From positions 186,001-250,000 of the forward strand of contig MU839850.1 of assembly GCA_030411725.1 (NCBI GenBank): a stretch of DNA of 64,000 bases. The letters are read 5' to 3'. Below, in pieces: positions 1-10,457 of this stretch (its first letter is position 1; each line of letters opens with the position of its first letter). The notes beneath the pieces are model-generated. The model did no database searches. It saw nothing but the letters and a program-made list of their open reading frames with translations, and was not told the origin of the DNA. The DNA comes from Echria macrotheca. Taxonomy: Eukaryota > Ascomycota > Sordariomycetes > Sordariales > Schizotheciaceae. The translations under genes and the position numbers were made by a program.

Positions 1-1222
1 TCCCCTGTAATCATATATCCCGTTAGCTTTTGTTTCTCTTCTTCCCGGCGCATCCAGTCGGCGTGTGTGTCTGCTTCCAGCGCATCGCGCAAAGCAGCAG
101 ACTGCCGACTAATGAGAGAGAGAGAGACATCCGTACCCAGCACGCGAAAGAGATTCAACGACATCTTGAAGTGATGATATGCTGAAACGCCCGATGGCGG
201 GTTTGTGTTGCGCTCCTTCCTTTCTCCCCGTCTTCAACTCCCAATCTCGGGCTCCCTCGTTTGCCGCGATGTCAAACGAAGCGACAATCGATCGATCCCG
301 TCGCGCCGGTCGGGAGATATCGAGTTCGCTCTCGTCACCCTAAAGTTTGGGCTCGTCGACCTCGTTGCACCGTCCTATCTTTTCTGGAGCAGAATCTGTT
401 TCGCGACCGCACAATTCGCAAAGCTCCAAAACGTGGGAGACCGTCAAATTTCGAAAACCGATCGCGCCGTGGTCGTCGAGAAAACACAAGAACCCCGCTA
501 AAAAAGAAAGGCAATCGAAGAGGAACCCGATGGTGTACGTGGTCGTGCCAGCCCTGGAGACTAGTTGCAATGAAGGAAGGTGTCTTCGTCGGATTGCTCT
601 CCCATCGAAGGCAGTGTCGGGCTTGTCGTCATTCTGCGAAAGGACACGAACGCGGTTTTGGTGCTGCTGCTGGATCCCTGTTCGTGCCGGCCGGACCCAC
701 ACGTCAGATCGTTCCAGCGTTTCCACGTGGGGCTAGCCAATCAGCGGCCGTTGAACTGCCGATGAGAGGGACAGCTGCCAAAGTCTCTTGGCTCCACTTG
801 CTTGAGTGCAGGCTGAATGAGAGAAACAACTTCGAGATTGACCGGACGGTAAACATTGGAGGCAGGTATGAGCTGGTCCTCGAACTGATTCGAATATCTC
901 GACACCGGGAAAACATACCGAGGTTGTCGATTCCCAAAAATGTTTCGCATCACGTCAAACTCCTTTCCAGACATTCCCTTACCTAATTGTCCAGCTTGCC
1001 TAGGAAGTCAAGAGTTATCACGGTGTTTCAATATCTCGAAATGTAACCACTGTAGATTAGCCTGAGGCAGTCCGCATTCGGACCTCTACGTGTTCTCATC
1101 AAGCCCAAAATGCATTCGCTATGAACAACCACCCATGTGCCTTCTACCTTTTAGAACCATCCACCCGAACGCCTCCCAAAACGCCGTGGTATCATGCGCG
1201 AATGCCAACCCAAAATGACCCA
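1..1222. other. Intergenic or unassigned left end
   Basis: No gene is recognised here. A short GA run lies near 115-125. Long open frames exist on both strands, but the plus-strand one (261-986) is arginine-rich and shares no recognisable motif. The minus-strand frame 741-974 (77 codons) has a more protein-like composition and could be an exon of an unrecognised minus-strand gene, but I find no continuation that keeps frame. The right part is the 3' flank of the RFC5 gene. Confidence 0.4.
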
Positions 1223-2400
1223 TTACATGTCCATGCTCATGAGGTACTCCTCGACCATCTTCATGATCTTGAGCACATAGGCCTCGAGATGGAAAATGGC
1301 CTTGGTGCCCGTCTTGATGCGGTGCTCGTACATGGCCGCATAATGAATAACACCGGGCTTGAGCGAATCGTCAACAAGCGGCATCACCTTGAAGCACAGC
1401 GTCTTGATGATGGTCGAGGCTGGAATGCAGTGCGTCAGCAGGTCATAAAACTTGGCCCGGACCTGCATCACCCGCGCCGGCGTGCGGTCCTCGGTGATCT
1501 CCTTGGCGATCTGGCCCACGAGCACCTCCCAGTCCGGCACGGGGATCGGCGTCGTGTCCGTGACCTTTTCGCTGCGCGACTGTTAGCAGTGTGACGGCAC
1601 ATTTCCGACGACAACTCACTTCTGAGCATGCACCGCCTCAAACATCAGCAGCGCCTTGCGCAGGTTGCGACCGCTCTCCTCGGCGATGCGCTTGTTCAGG
1701 CCCTCGACGAGCGGCCAGTCCTCCTTCTTCGCGGCAGCAGCGAGGATGCTGCGGATATCGTCGTGGGTCGGAGCCGCCACGCGAATCAGCAGCGTACGCG
1801 ACCGGATGGGCGCGATGATGTTGGACGTCGAGTTGGCCAGCAGAATCAGACGCAGATTGGGCGAATACTTCTCCATGGTGCGACGCAGCGCAGCCTGGGC
1901 GTCGCGCGTGAGGTTCTCGGCCTCGTTGATGACCACGACCTTGAACTTTTGCCTGGCCGCCTGGTCGACCTGCTGCGTCTGCGCGACTTCCTTGAGCAGA
2001 TCCTGGATAACCACGCGATCGTAGTTGCCGACGTCGGACGGCGTGATCTCCATGTGGTAGACCGAGGCGACAATGTTGAACTCCAGCTTGCGGTTGCTGC
2101 TGGTCATGAAGACGCGGGCGTCGATTTTGATCTTCTCGACGCCAGGACCGAACAGCTCCTTCAGCGTCGCCACGACTCGCGTCTTCTTGCCTGCACCCGA
2201 CGGCCCATAGACCAGAAGGTGGGGGAAATCGCCGCACTGGGCCTGTTGGGAACGACATTCAGAACTGGCCTCTCACTGCGGGGTCGGGATGCGCGTTGAA
2301 AAGAGCTACTTACCAGAGAACGAAGGCGTTTGGATAGCTCCTCATGATACGTGAGCTCCTCCAGAGATCTCGGACGGAGTTTGTCGACGAGTAGAGCCAT
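1223..2400 (-). CDS. RFC5: Replication factor C subunit 5 (clamp-loader small subunit)
   Basis: AAA+ subunit of the RFC clamp loader, which opens PCNA and loads it on primed DNA in the nucleus; the same subunit serves in the checkpoint loaders. Exons are 2314-2400, 1620-2242 and 1223-1571; they join in frame to 352 residues, close to the 354 of yeast Rfc5. The protein begins with the family signature MALLVDKLRPRSLEEL. Walker A (GPSGAGKKT) is at about residues 42-50. The stretch DARVFMTSSNRKLEFN and the sensor-like region LLANSTSNIIAPIRSR follow. The helical C-terminal collar domain ends in MSMDM. Intron 2 uses the acceptor at 1572-1573, because only this one keeps frame into the exon encoding VPDWEVLVGQ. 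This subunit normally has a degenerate Walker B, which fits NEAE here. A possible extra 5' coding exon is listed separately. The family assignment is very secure; the exact start is less so. Confidence 0.95.
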
Positions 2401-2525
2401 CTTCAGAAAATTTGTCAGTGGCCTAGTCTGGAGGGAGTTGAAGGCTGCTGAAAATGGAGAAACTGGGAGACGCGTCGAATTGGCAAGCGACGCGCCAAGG
2501 AGACGTCAATTAAGCAAGCACTTAC

Positions 2526-2603
2526 GCGCACGGGCCCCTCAACTGTGGGGCCCTCCTTGGTGTCCTGGTCATGGACCGACTTGTCCTCCTTGGAGTCAAC
2601 CAT
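2526..2603 (-). other. Possible upstream coding exon of RFC5
   Basis: An ATG at 2603-2601 in good context (ACA before, G after) opens 26 codons that end exactly at a strong donor (GTAAGT at 2525-2520). The matching acceptor is the AG at 2402-2401, directly before the family-typical RFC5 ATG at 2400. A CTGAC branch-like motif sits a few bases upstream of it. Joining the two keeps frame, giving a 378-residue protein with an acidic, hydrophilic N-terminal extension. The intron appears real. Whether the extension is translated, or family-start initiation is used, cannot be decided from sequence. Confidence 0.45.
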
Positions 2604-3049
2604 TGTCAGTGTGAAGGCTGGTGTTTTGCTTCTTGGTGGTTTGGTGACGTTTGGTGACGGTTATTGAGGTTTGAGATTGTGGAAAGGAAGAAGAATTAAG
2701 AGCCAGATCAGAAGCAAAGAGGAATATATAGGTGACCCGCGTCTTCTCGGCGCGGACTTCTCTGAACATGATCTCGGCGATGGCGTCTCTGACCATGTTC
2801 CCGGCGGTGGCTCTGTGCGGATATTCCCGGTGCAGACTTCTGTTTAGAAAAGCCGCCCGGTATTCACAAGGATCAAAGTAGTGCCGTCGACCCTTATTGC
2901 AGGGCTCATCATCAGCTGGCCAGCCTGTACCAGCTCTGCTCACTACAGAACTTCATGCTGTCAGGTAATGTACCACGTTCAGACAAATGGGAAGTACTGG
3001 GGCATGGTTTGTAAAGTTAGTCTACATATTGTACAATTATAAGATCTTG
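2604..3049. other. Intergenic between L16m 3' end and RFC5 5' end
   Basis: About 450 bases holding the RFC5 promoter and the 3' flank of the mitochondrial L16 gene. The minus-strand open frame 2596-2943 has no recognisable motif and overlaps the expected RFC5 leader; I treat it as non-coding. Nothing else is seen. Confidence 0.5.
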
Positions 3050-3887
3050 TTATGAGGGTGGCGGAGCCGACGCCGAGGACTCCGTAGCAGCCGTGTCGAC
3101 ATCAGGAAGCCTTTTCCTTGGTCTCTTGAGATCCTCTAGCGTAATCCCCCCTTCAAGCTTGGTGATGCCCACCACCGGGGGTTCCCCCTTCTTGACAAAC
3201 TCATACTGCCCTGTTTGCTGTTAGTTGTTGAGTCGATAGCAAGCAGCATGTCCGTACCTGGAAGCTTGATCCCAGCAAGCCGGAAGGCGTCCCGAACCAC
3301 CTGCTCGTGGAGGTTGCCCTTGATCTCAAAGACAATCTGATTTACTGCCACGCGCGTCGCCCAATGATCGAAAGCACCCTTTCCTTTACCCATTCTCATC
3401 TTGATGTCTGGTCAGCATATATGTCCCCGGCCGTCCTGAGCAACGTCCTCACCTCGTTTCCGCTGACGAAAACGCCGACATTACAAGCCACTCTCTTGTA
3501 CAACCGGTACTTCTCTCCACGTAGCCGCTTCTTGATGGTGTCCTCTGCCAGCTTGAGCTGCGCGGCGCTGATCCGCCGGTGGTGGTCCCACATGCGCAGC
3601 CCGTAATCACCCCAAACCACCGTTGTGCCCTTGGTCGATCCGCCTGTAGGCACTCGTGGCCTACCCTTCATCATCTTCTTCTTCCGATTGAGCCGCGGTT
3701 CGAGCCATGACCCGGCGTGGGTGGCCGTCGCGGAGAACAGCCTGACATGGGGTGCGACGGTGAAGGAGCTCGGTCGAGGGACGAGTCGGGAGCTGGCGGG
3801 AGCCAGTGATGGTCGCAGGGCGGCTGCCGGAGATATCCTCAGCGCCTGGAAGGCACTGAGAAGCGCCGACGAAGCGTGGTGCTTCAT
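3050..3887 (-). CDS. MRPL16: Mitochondrial large ribosomal subunit protein uL16m
   Basis: Structural protein of the mitochondrial 54S subunit that sits near the A-site and peptidyl-transferase region. Exons are 3453-3887, 3258-3399 and 3050-3210, joining in frame to 245 residues. The N-terminal about 60 residues are Ala/Ser/Arg/Pro-rich with almost no acidic residues, as expected for a matrix-targeting presequence. The mature part has the L16 hallmarks: NRKKKMMKGRP, GDYGLRMWD, the block MRMGKGKGAFDHWATRVAVN, then QIVFEI and the helix beginning EQVVRDAFRLAGIKLPG. The open frame continues 37 codons upstream without an ATG, so the start is the first in-frame methionine. The gene is divergent from COX18 with 233 bp between the two start codons, a natural shared promoter for two mitochondrial biogenesis genes. 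Confidence 0.94.
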
Positions 3888-4120
3888 CGCGGCGGATTGG
3901 ATTGGAATTGAGCTTGGAGCTGGTGTCGTCGTGATCCAGATCAATTCACGGCGTTGAAAATCCACTTCAGCGACGGCACGGACCAGCAACCGAGACAAAC
4001 CCTAACCCTCCCGAGCTTGCTCATTTCATCGTGATTTAAGTTCTAAGCTTCCGATGAGCTCTCATCAACAAACATTTCCAACATTGTCCTGCGCCTGGCC
4101 ATTGCTGTCCCAGTATCGCC
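3888..4120. promoter_or_regulatory. Divergent MRPL16/COX18 promoter with telobox-like motif
   Basis: This 233-bp stretch separates the start codons of two mitochondrial genes read in opposite directions. At 3997-4009 it contains AAACCCTAACCCT, nearly two telomere-type units. Telobox-like motifs of this kind are known in promoters of translation-related genes in several fungi and plants. The motif is seen directly; its use here is inference. Confidence 0.5.
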
Positions 4121-5209
4121 ATGGCTGCACTAAGACTCTCAGTTGGCGCTGCCCGGCCAATATTGGGCTGGTCAATACGCGCCCAATGTCCCGCGACATC
4201 ACGCAGTTTTCATGGCCTTCACAGGACCCCATCAGCATCACCAGCACCAGCGCTGCTGATACTGAGCCGTCACCAGCCTACACGCAGGACACCCATCTCA
4301 CAACACCACCCAATACTCGGAGCCCGACGAAACATGTCCGCAAGCACAGTCGTGGACGCAGTAGTCACAACCACCCAACATCTCTTCACAGGCGCCCACC
4401 TCATGCTCGGCACGCCCTGGTTCCTCACCATCCCCCTCGTCGCCCTCACCATCAACCTAGCCACCCGCGTCCCCCTCGCCGTCTACGGCCGTCGCATCCT
4501 CCAGCGCCGTGCCTCGCTATCCCCTCTGCTCCAGGCATGGCTGACAAAACCCTTGCGTGAAACCCCTCAACAACGGGCTGCGTCGATGCAGCCAAGCGGG
4601 GACGCAGCCATGCATATGTCGCGGCTGAACAAGGCGTTCGGCGTGCAGCGGTACAAGGACTGGAGCGGCCTGCTCGGGCTGCCCATATGGCTGACGGGTA
4701 TCGAGGCCGTCCGCCGACTGTGCGGCACGCAGTCCGGCCTGCTAGGCCTGCTGGTGTCCGGCAGGGAGGCCCTGCCCGCGGAGCATGATCTGATCGCGGC
4801 CGGGGCTGACTACTCGATGGCGACGGGAGGGTGTCTATGGTTCCCTGACCTGATGGTGGCGGATCCGCTACATATTCTACCATTTGCTCTCTCAGCCATC
4901 CTCTTAGCCAACGTTCTTCCGTGGACGAAGGCGGGCATCTACGCCCTCATAAAACAGGAAGATGCAAAGCCGAAGTGGGGGACACGGATAAGGAGAGGGT
5001 TAATCGTTGCGGCCGCCATGGTTGGGCCGTTGACGATGAACGTGCCGGCGGCGCTTCACCTGTATTGGATCACGACTTCGGCGTCCATGCTCGTCGTGCA
5101 TCATCTCATCGCGACATATATGCCCGTAATGAACCACAACGTCCCGATGCTCAAACGGCCGTCACTTTTTGTGCGACCGCGAGCCGAGGCGGGCAAGGGG
5201 GACGATTAG
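4121..5209 (+). CDS. COX18: Cox18-like mitochondrial inner-membrane insertase (Oxa1/YidC family)
   Basis: Single-exon gene for 362 residues. Members insert or export protein segments across the mitochondrial inner membrane; Cox18 acts on the C-terminal tail of cytochrome oxidase subunit 2. The first about 70 residues are rich in Arg, Ser and Ala and lack acidic residues, consistent with a presequence. The first core membrane segment is around residues 98-118 (PWFLTIPLVALTINLATRVP). It is followed by a basic loop, a segment near 185-200, a hydrophobic helix near 256-270 (PFALSAILLANVLPW), and paired helices near 300-340. The length and the PWFLTI...RVPL motif fit Cox18 better than Oxa1, which is usually longer with a basic ribosome-binding tail. 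It shares a promoter with MRPL16. The family is sure; the Cox18 rather than Oxa2-type label is likely. Confidence 0.85.
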   Translation: MAALRLSVGAARPILGWSIRAQCPATSRSFHGLHRTPSASPAPALLILSRHQPTRRTPISQHHPILGARRNMSASTVVDAVVTTTQHLFTGAHLMLGTPWFLTIPLVALTINLATRVPLAVYGRRILQRRASLSPLLQAWLTKPLRETPQQRAASMQPSGDAAMHMSRLNKAFGVQRYKDWSGLLGLPIWLTGIEAVRRLCGTQSGLLGLLVSGREALPAEHDLIAAGADYSMATGGCLWFPDLMVADPLHILPFALSAILLANVLPWTKAGIYALIKQEDAKPKWGTRIRRGLIVAAAMVGPLTMNVPAALHLYWITTSASMLVVHHLIATYMPVMNHNVPMLKRPSLFVRPRAEAGKGDD

Positions 5210-5353
5210 AAAGAGTTCATACACTGCTTCCTCTTCTGTACAAATAGAACAATAAACTTCGCCAGCCGAGAAATCGGGTTCCAACGCCATAACGCCTCAT
5301 AATGCCAAGTCCTACAAGCACTACACGTCCGCCCGGCCCACTAGCCGAAGCTC

Positions 5354-6215
5354 TCATGGCAACAGAATCGCCAACAAGACAATGGTGAAGATGATAGCCA
5401 GAACCAGCAGCAGACAACACGCCTTGCTCCTCGCGTTCTTCTGGTACCTCGCCGCACTCCGGAGCTCCCGATCGGCGCCCCGCGTGTCGTCCCGCACGTT
5501 GTGGACCTGCTCGCCGATAGTGTCGAGCTGCTCACCCTGCTCGGCAACAATCTGGGCGACCTGCTGGAACAGCACGTTGAGGTCGCCGACGCCCTGCTCG
5601 ATGTTCCGGATCTCCTCCTCGCGCTCGATGATCAGCGCATCCTGGAAGTCGACCTCGTCCTGCGGCGCCAGCCGCGCGAGCTCCTGCTCCTGCTCCTGGA
5701 CCTGGGGACTTGCGGCCGAGGCGCCGCCGGGGGCGTCCGAGTCGATGGCGGCGCGGGCGGCCGTAACCGAGGCTTTTTGCTTCTCGAGGGCCTGACGCTG
5801 GAGGGACTGGAACTCTTCGAGGGAGGCCTTGAACTCGCGCGAGATCTTTTGTTGTTGGTATTTTTGCGTGGGCTGCCCGTGTACGATTAGCTAGAGGCCT
5901 TAGGACAGCTTAATAGCGAGAGATACATACCGTAACGTCGTCCCACGTCTGCAGCTTCTTGACGCCCTCACCCACGTCTTTGAACATGTCCCGCGACTCC
6001 TCAATCAGCTCGTGCACCCGCTCCCGCACCCGCGGCGTGTCCCGTCGTGTCCCGAGGTGTCCGACCTCCCCGCTCAGTCGCTGGTTGTTTCCGTTGAGCC
6101 GGAATAGCTTGTTCGTCAGCTCCTGCGACAGCCGCGAGAAGTCCGGGTCGTCGGCATACCCCGGGCTGCTGCGGCGTCGCCCCGCCTCGAGCGACGAGAG
6201 CTGATCGAATGACAT
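5354..6215 (-). CDS. PEP12: Endosomal/vacuolar Qa-SNARE, Pep12-like syntaxin
   Basis: Tail-anchored t-SNARE of late-endosome/vacuole fusion. Exons are 5931-6215 and 5354-5872, joined at a complete codon; the product has 267 residues. The N-terminal part (about 25-160) is the helical Habc region. The SNARE helix (about 170-235) begins FQDALIIEREEEIRNIEQG and has the central layer glutamine in LFQQVAQIVAEQGEQLD. The last 21 residues are a single membrane anchor preceded by two cysteines (KACCLLLVLAI), possible palmitoylation sites. The gene is divergent from NDC1, with 413 bp between starts. The Qa class is clear from the layer sequence; Pep12 rather than Vam3 is a judgement from overall resemblance. 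Confidence 0.85.
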
Positions 6216-6628
6216 TGCAAAGACCTCTTCTTTTTCGGTTCCCGTTCGATCGAAAGCGTTGAAAGCGAGCGTCGGTGCGATGGCAAACGACGGGTGGGAT
6301 GCGGTTCTTATCGTCGAGATGGCAGGTGATGGAATGAGGTTGCCTGCCCGTGACTGACCGACGACGCCGACGTAATCGGGGGGGCCGGGCTGGCGCGGGC
6401 CAATCGCTCGTGACCACGTGAGTGGGGCGTGAGGTACATCCGTCAGGTACCCGCAGCACCTTGCCTGGCGGCCCAGTGCCCAGTCGCGTTTTTGTCACCC
6501 ATGCGACAAAGCTTAGGGCGATTTTTTATTTACAACGGCAAACACCAAAACCCCCCATCTTCGAAAAATCGCCCAAATTCAACCACCACCACACGGCTGC
6601 TGGGGTTGCCCGACGATGACCTGCGAAG
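6216..6628. promoter_or_regulatory. Divergent PEP12/NDC1 promoter
   Basis: 413 bp between the two start codons. It contains a CCAAT box at 6400-6404 and a perfect CACGTG E-box at 6415-6420 within 20 bp of each other. These are typical sites for the CBC/HAP complex and for bHLH factors. The motifs are directly visible; the regulators are inferred. Confidence 0.45.
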
Positions 6629-8643
6629 ATGGCCGCCGCTCCTGTTAGAAGGCGCTTGTACAAAGATGTCCTTCAGCCTGCGCTACACCGGCGCTTTTCG
6701 ACGACGCTGGGTCTGTTGACCGTGGTCGCCTATGCGATCGCCGTGTTCCATGCGAGGTGGTCTGGATACCACACGGCGTGGGCTTGGAGTAAGGGTTTCT
6801 TATTTTTTAGTTACAATTCTCATTTTGCTTTTCGCTGACAACGCCTTTCGCAGCGTTCTGGTCCTGGTTTCCTCTCGGGCCGGCCGGCGGTCGCACGCTC
6901 TTACTCTTGCCCGTCTGCTTCGCCATCATCACGCTCCGCATCGCCCAGTACCACGTCGGCTTGCGAACTTCAGACTCCGCTTTTGGCACCTTTCTCCAAC
7001 ACGCACTGAAGATCCAGACGGCCGAGGCGCTCTTCACCTACGGCTTCTGCGGCTTTTGGTTCGGCCAGGTCTACCTTTGGCTCCTCCCTGACGATGCTGG
7101 CTTCGAGTTGGTTACGTACTTCATGTCGGACCGCGCCAGGCTCAACGAGAAGACGCTGTTTTTCATCTCACACATGGTGATTCTCGGCATATACCAGGGG
7201 CTGCTTCATCTGTTCAGGGACACGGATCGACTTGCGCTTGGCGTCGTCGTGGGCAAGAAGGACGATGCAGCGGAAAACGCCAAGGGCGCGGAGGGCCCTT
7301 GGACGAAGCTTATGCAGAATATTCCCTTGATGGCTGTCCCGGCTATCAACCAGTCACTCATCGGGCTGCTGCTGAGCATCGTTGTCTACCCTGCCTTCGT
7401 CCGGGGCCCGCTCTGGCGCACCATGTTGTTCTTCCTGCGGCCGATGTACAACCTTCCCAGGACGAACATGCTCCCATCTTCACTCCCTTACGTCTCGCTA
7501 AGAACGCTTACGAGGTGTTTCTGGGCCGGTATGCTGCTTATGGCCATAATTGTCACCGGGAACCTGGCTTTTTCGTTATTCCTGGCCAAGGAACCGCTGA
7601 AGAATGGGAAGCCGTTGAGTTCGGATTCCAAGGACCCCAACGGGTGCCTACTGAATGGTCTGAAGAGCAAAAAGGATTCGATACGTGTATGTTTCTCTCT
7701 TTTTCTTTTTGATTTACGCTGACAAGATTAGTGCTTTGCCATGTGGGAACTGGCGTTTATTGCGCGTGATTTCCCTGATCAGCGCAAGGCCATCTATGAA
7801 GACATCGATCGCAAGGATGGGCCCATGTGGTGTCAGGTTTATGCGATCTGCGTTGAGGTCCTGAAGAGCATCGAGACGCGGATTGACAATTACGGCAAGA
7901 CCCCTGTGAAGGCGGCCGAGACGGAAGAGAAGGTGGAGCCGAAGAAGAGAACGGCACCACCTCCCAAAGATGGGCAAGACATCTTTCAACCGACGCCGAA
8001 AAAGTCAAGGTTCATTACTGAGGTCGAAACCGTCGTCAAGCAGGCTGCCACGGCCCCTGGGCAGGGTCCTCAGTTCAGCCCTGTGGCGAAGAAGGTTCTT
8101 GCCTCCGGCAAAGACCAGCTTCTCAAGTATCAGAAGGAAGTCACCGGCACCGACCCTCAGGACTGGTTTAAGGAGATTATGCTGAAGGTTCTCACGTCAG
8201 CGGCCGGATGGCCTTTCCGACAGGAATACCGCCGCCGTCTTACCAAGGCGGTGCTTGGCACGCCATATGCGGAGCCTAGCCTGTACATCAACGCGGCGAG
8301 CGCTCTGACCATGCTTGCCGAGCAGAGTATGAAGGAGGACAAGTACGGGAACGTCCAGCGGGATGTGGCAGCGATTATTCGACTCTTGACATCGGTGACG
8401 AGAAAAGTAGTGAAGTTTAGGGAGGATCTGGCGCCACACTGGACGGATGTGTACGTCTCCAGGGAGGCGCCCGAGGTGGACGAGGTGCTGCAGGTCCTCC
8501 GGGACTGTCTGGGACGGTTGATAACCGAGTTTGGGCCGTACGCGCGGGATCTGAGGTTGAGTCTTGCGGATGTGCGGTTAGCTAAGGAAGCGGCAGCGGT
8601 GGTTGTTGATGTCCAGAGAGAGGAGATGAGGCAGGTTAGGTGA
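6629..8643 (+). CDS. NDC1: Nucleoporin Ndc1 (nuclear pore/spindle-pole membrane protein)
   Basis: Integral membrane nucleoporin that anchors the nuclear pore complex in the nuclear envelope and helps insert spindle pole bodies. Exons are 6629-6788, 6854-7686 and 7732-8643, joining in frame to 634 residues. The start follows the family pattern RRRLYKDVLQPALHRRFSTT. Predicted membrane helices lie near residues 25-42, 57-85, 100-130, 155-175, 210-240 and 270-300. A soluble C-terminal half follows, with the conserved block LCHVGTGVYC-like sequence replaced here by CFAMWELAFIARDFPDQRKAIYEDID and ending in helices. The third exon starts directly at the splice junction CFAMWELA. Both introns have canonical ends. 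The assignment rests on overall Ndc1/Nup layout and the N-terminal motif. Confidence 0.85.
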
Positions 8644-9560
8644 GGGATAGAAGTGTGAATGAATAAGATCATTGCTGTCTTGTCTATTCCGCGTGATGAC
8701 TCGGGAGGAAGGAGCATTGCCAGACTCGGTGTGTCCTGTGCCCGCTGTCTTGCTTCGGAGTATATCTCCTGGGTCTGAAGAGTACATGGCTTATGGTTGT
8801 TTATACATAAACATCGCCAGTGAGAGTCGTGGAGTCGTGTAGTTGGGCTAGAAACTGATGCTTTGAGGCTCTAGACTTTGAGTTCGGAATCTCGTCGTCC
8901 AAGGCATCCGAAATGTTGGCGAGAAAGGTGTTGGTGTAATTTTGCCCCTCATCGAAAGACAAGCTCTACCGGGGGCGGCGGGTTGGCCCCTGACTCAGCT
9001 TGGTCGTTTTTCGCCTTGGTCACACAACGTAACGCCCACGCATCGCTGGTCGTTGGTCTTCTTGCATGCCCAGAAGGGGAGCCCACGAGCAAACATCTGG
9101 AACCGGGGTTTTGGGATTTTGCTGGGAAAACCCATGTCAGACAGGCTCTCAGAGAGTCAGAGTGGCATATGCTGTGGACGGTTTTCGAAGGTGGGCGGCA
9201 GCCTTCCGCTTGTAATGCTACAGCGAACAAACTCTCGCGACTCGCACAGTGAGACAGACAGGCCCTTGAGGCTGAAGAGGGGTTGCAGCCCTACGGATAG
9301 TTACCTTCTCGACTCCCTCGACTACGTCCCATGCAACGCCTACGACATGCAACGAATCCATGCAACCGAAAAAGAATACCCACAATCGGGTCCTCGCCCG
9401 ATCTGGATGTTTGATCTGGTGCGGTGCATCTTTCCCAGCGGTCGATGTCAAGCAGGATGGTAGGGTACGCACGGCTACATGTCTTCTCGTCGGGGCAGAG
9501 ATTGCACCGTGCCTTCTTTCTTTGCGTGCGTTGTGGATCGTGTCCTCGTGCTTGGTAATT
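8644..9560. other. Intergenic stretch with no clear gene
   Basis: This holds the 3' flank of NDC1 and sequence with short open frames on both strands. On the minus strand around 9290-9350 a peptide-like stretch (VAWDVVEGVEKVTI) is readable and may be further debris of the glycoside hydrolase fragment to its right, but the frame is not continuous with it. Confidence 0.35.
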
Positions 9561-9800
9561 AACCCGGCGGATGTTGTATGTCCCCTCTTGGAAAACAACG
9601 GGGCTGTTGCTCGAACATTGCTGAAATGCCTTCTTGATCTGTGGTGTATCATCCCCGGAACCCAGCGGCGTGACGGTGCAAGTCGAGTTTTCGATCACCA
9701 CCTCCCCAATGACGACAGTGACGAACAAAACGGCGAGAAAAACCCCGCGGATACCTTGATGCGGTTCATTGCTGAGCACGCGCGTGCCGTACTGGAGCAC
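9561..9800 (-). pseudogene. N-terminal fragment of a GH28 polygalacturonase-like gene
   Basis: The minus-strand frame from 9800 encodes a hydrophobic segment (GVFLAVLFVTVVIG, about residues 19-32) that could be a secretion signal. It is followed by NSTCTVTPLGSGDDTPQIKK and AFQQCSSNSPVVFQEGTYNI. The CTVTPLG-x(1-3)-DD-x(3)-I/L pattern with a later C near the strand VVFQEGTYNI is the usual N-terminus of fungal exo-polygalacturonase-type GH28 enzymes. After about residue 80 the resemblance stops. The catalytic motifs NTD, DD, GHG and RIK of GH28 are not readable in any frame downstream. The gene is therefore a truncated relic. An alternative is a very short first exon of a heavily split gene, which I consider unlikely. 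Confidence 0.5.
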
Positions 9801-10166
9801 CTTGGTCCAGTTCTTACGGCCGCGGTGAACCGAGACGAGCCAGTTGGACGGGTAAGGTATATCAGCATCAACCTAGAACTAGACAGGGACGCATACGCGC
9901 CGACCTCGTGCGCATCCTCAAGCTGACGTGCAAGGTCGACGGTGCGGATGGCTGAGTCTGGAAAGATCGCGCCATTGGACGTGGGTCGCTTGTTGAACAC
10001 CTTCTCGACGGACAGCCAAGTTCAGACCGCCCCCTTTGAGCGTATCAACAAGCCGCTTTCCGGCATCGGATGATTTAGGAAGGGCGATAAGTTGTCTGGT
10101 CCCAGCTTGTCGCCCAGGAATGAGCCTCACCCGAAAGTGCCAAGAGAGCCATGTCTGCTCCAGCCT

Positions 10167-10457
10167 GGGTTCCGAAAGGAAATTTTCATTTAGAAATTTC
10201 GGGCCATTCTACTGAAATTTTTTTCCTGGCCGGGGCTGGAATGAAAGAAAATTTCAGGGTTAGGGGCAGGTAAGGCCGGGGTATGGGAAAGGGTACCTTA
10301 GAGCAGACATAAGAGGATACTGACCCTTTGGTACCTAGGCCTGGGTGAGCCCTGCACTATCGGTACCCCTAACCCTGAAATTTCAAATTTCATTCAGAGG
10401 AGGGTGCGAAATCCGAAATTCTGAAAAAGCTGGGAGTGAATGGAAATTTCGGAACCC
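10167..10457. mobile_element. 291-bp inverted-repeat element, MITE-like
   Basis: The two ends are inverted copies: the left end starts GGGTTCCGAAAGGAAATTTTC and the right end, read on the other strand, starts GGGTTCCGAAATTTCCATTC. A second inverted pair lies inside: left GAATGAAAGAAAATTTCAGG followed by GTTAGGGG (about 10230-10267), and right AACCCTGAAATTTCAAATTT (about 10370-10390). The centre has GGTACC-containing sequence on both sides (about 10294 and 10331). It has no coding capacity. This is the anatomy of a non-autonomous DNA element or a folded palindrome. I could not define a clean target-site duplication. Confidence 0.5.

Noticed and set aside
261..986. 241-codon open frame on the plus strand
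   Set aside because: Arginine-rich translation without motifs, overlapping frames on both strands of similar length; composition effect.
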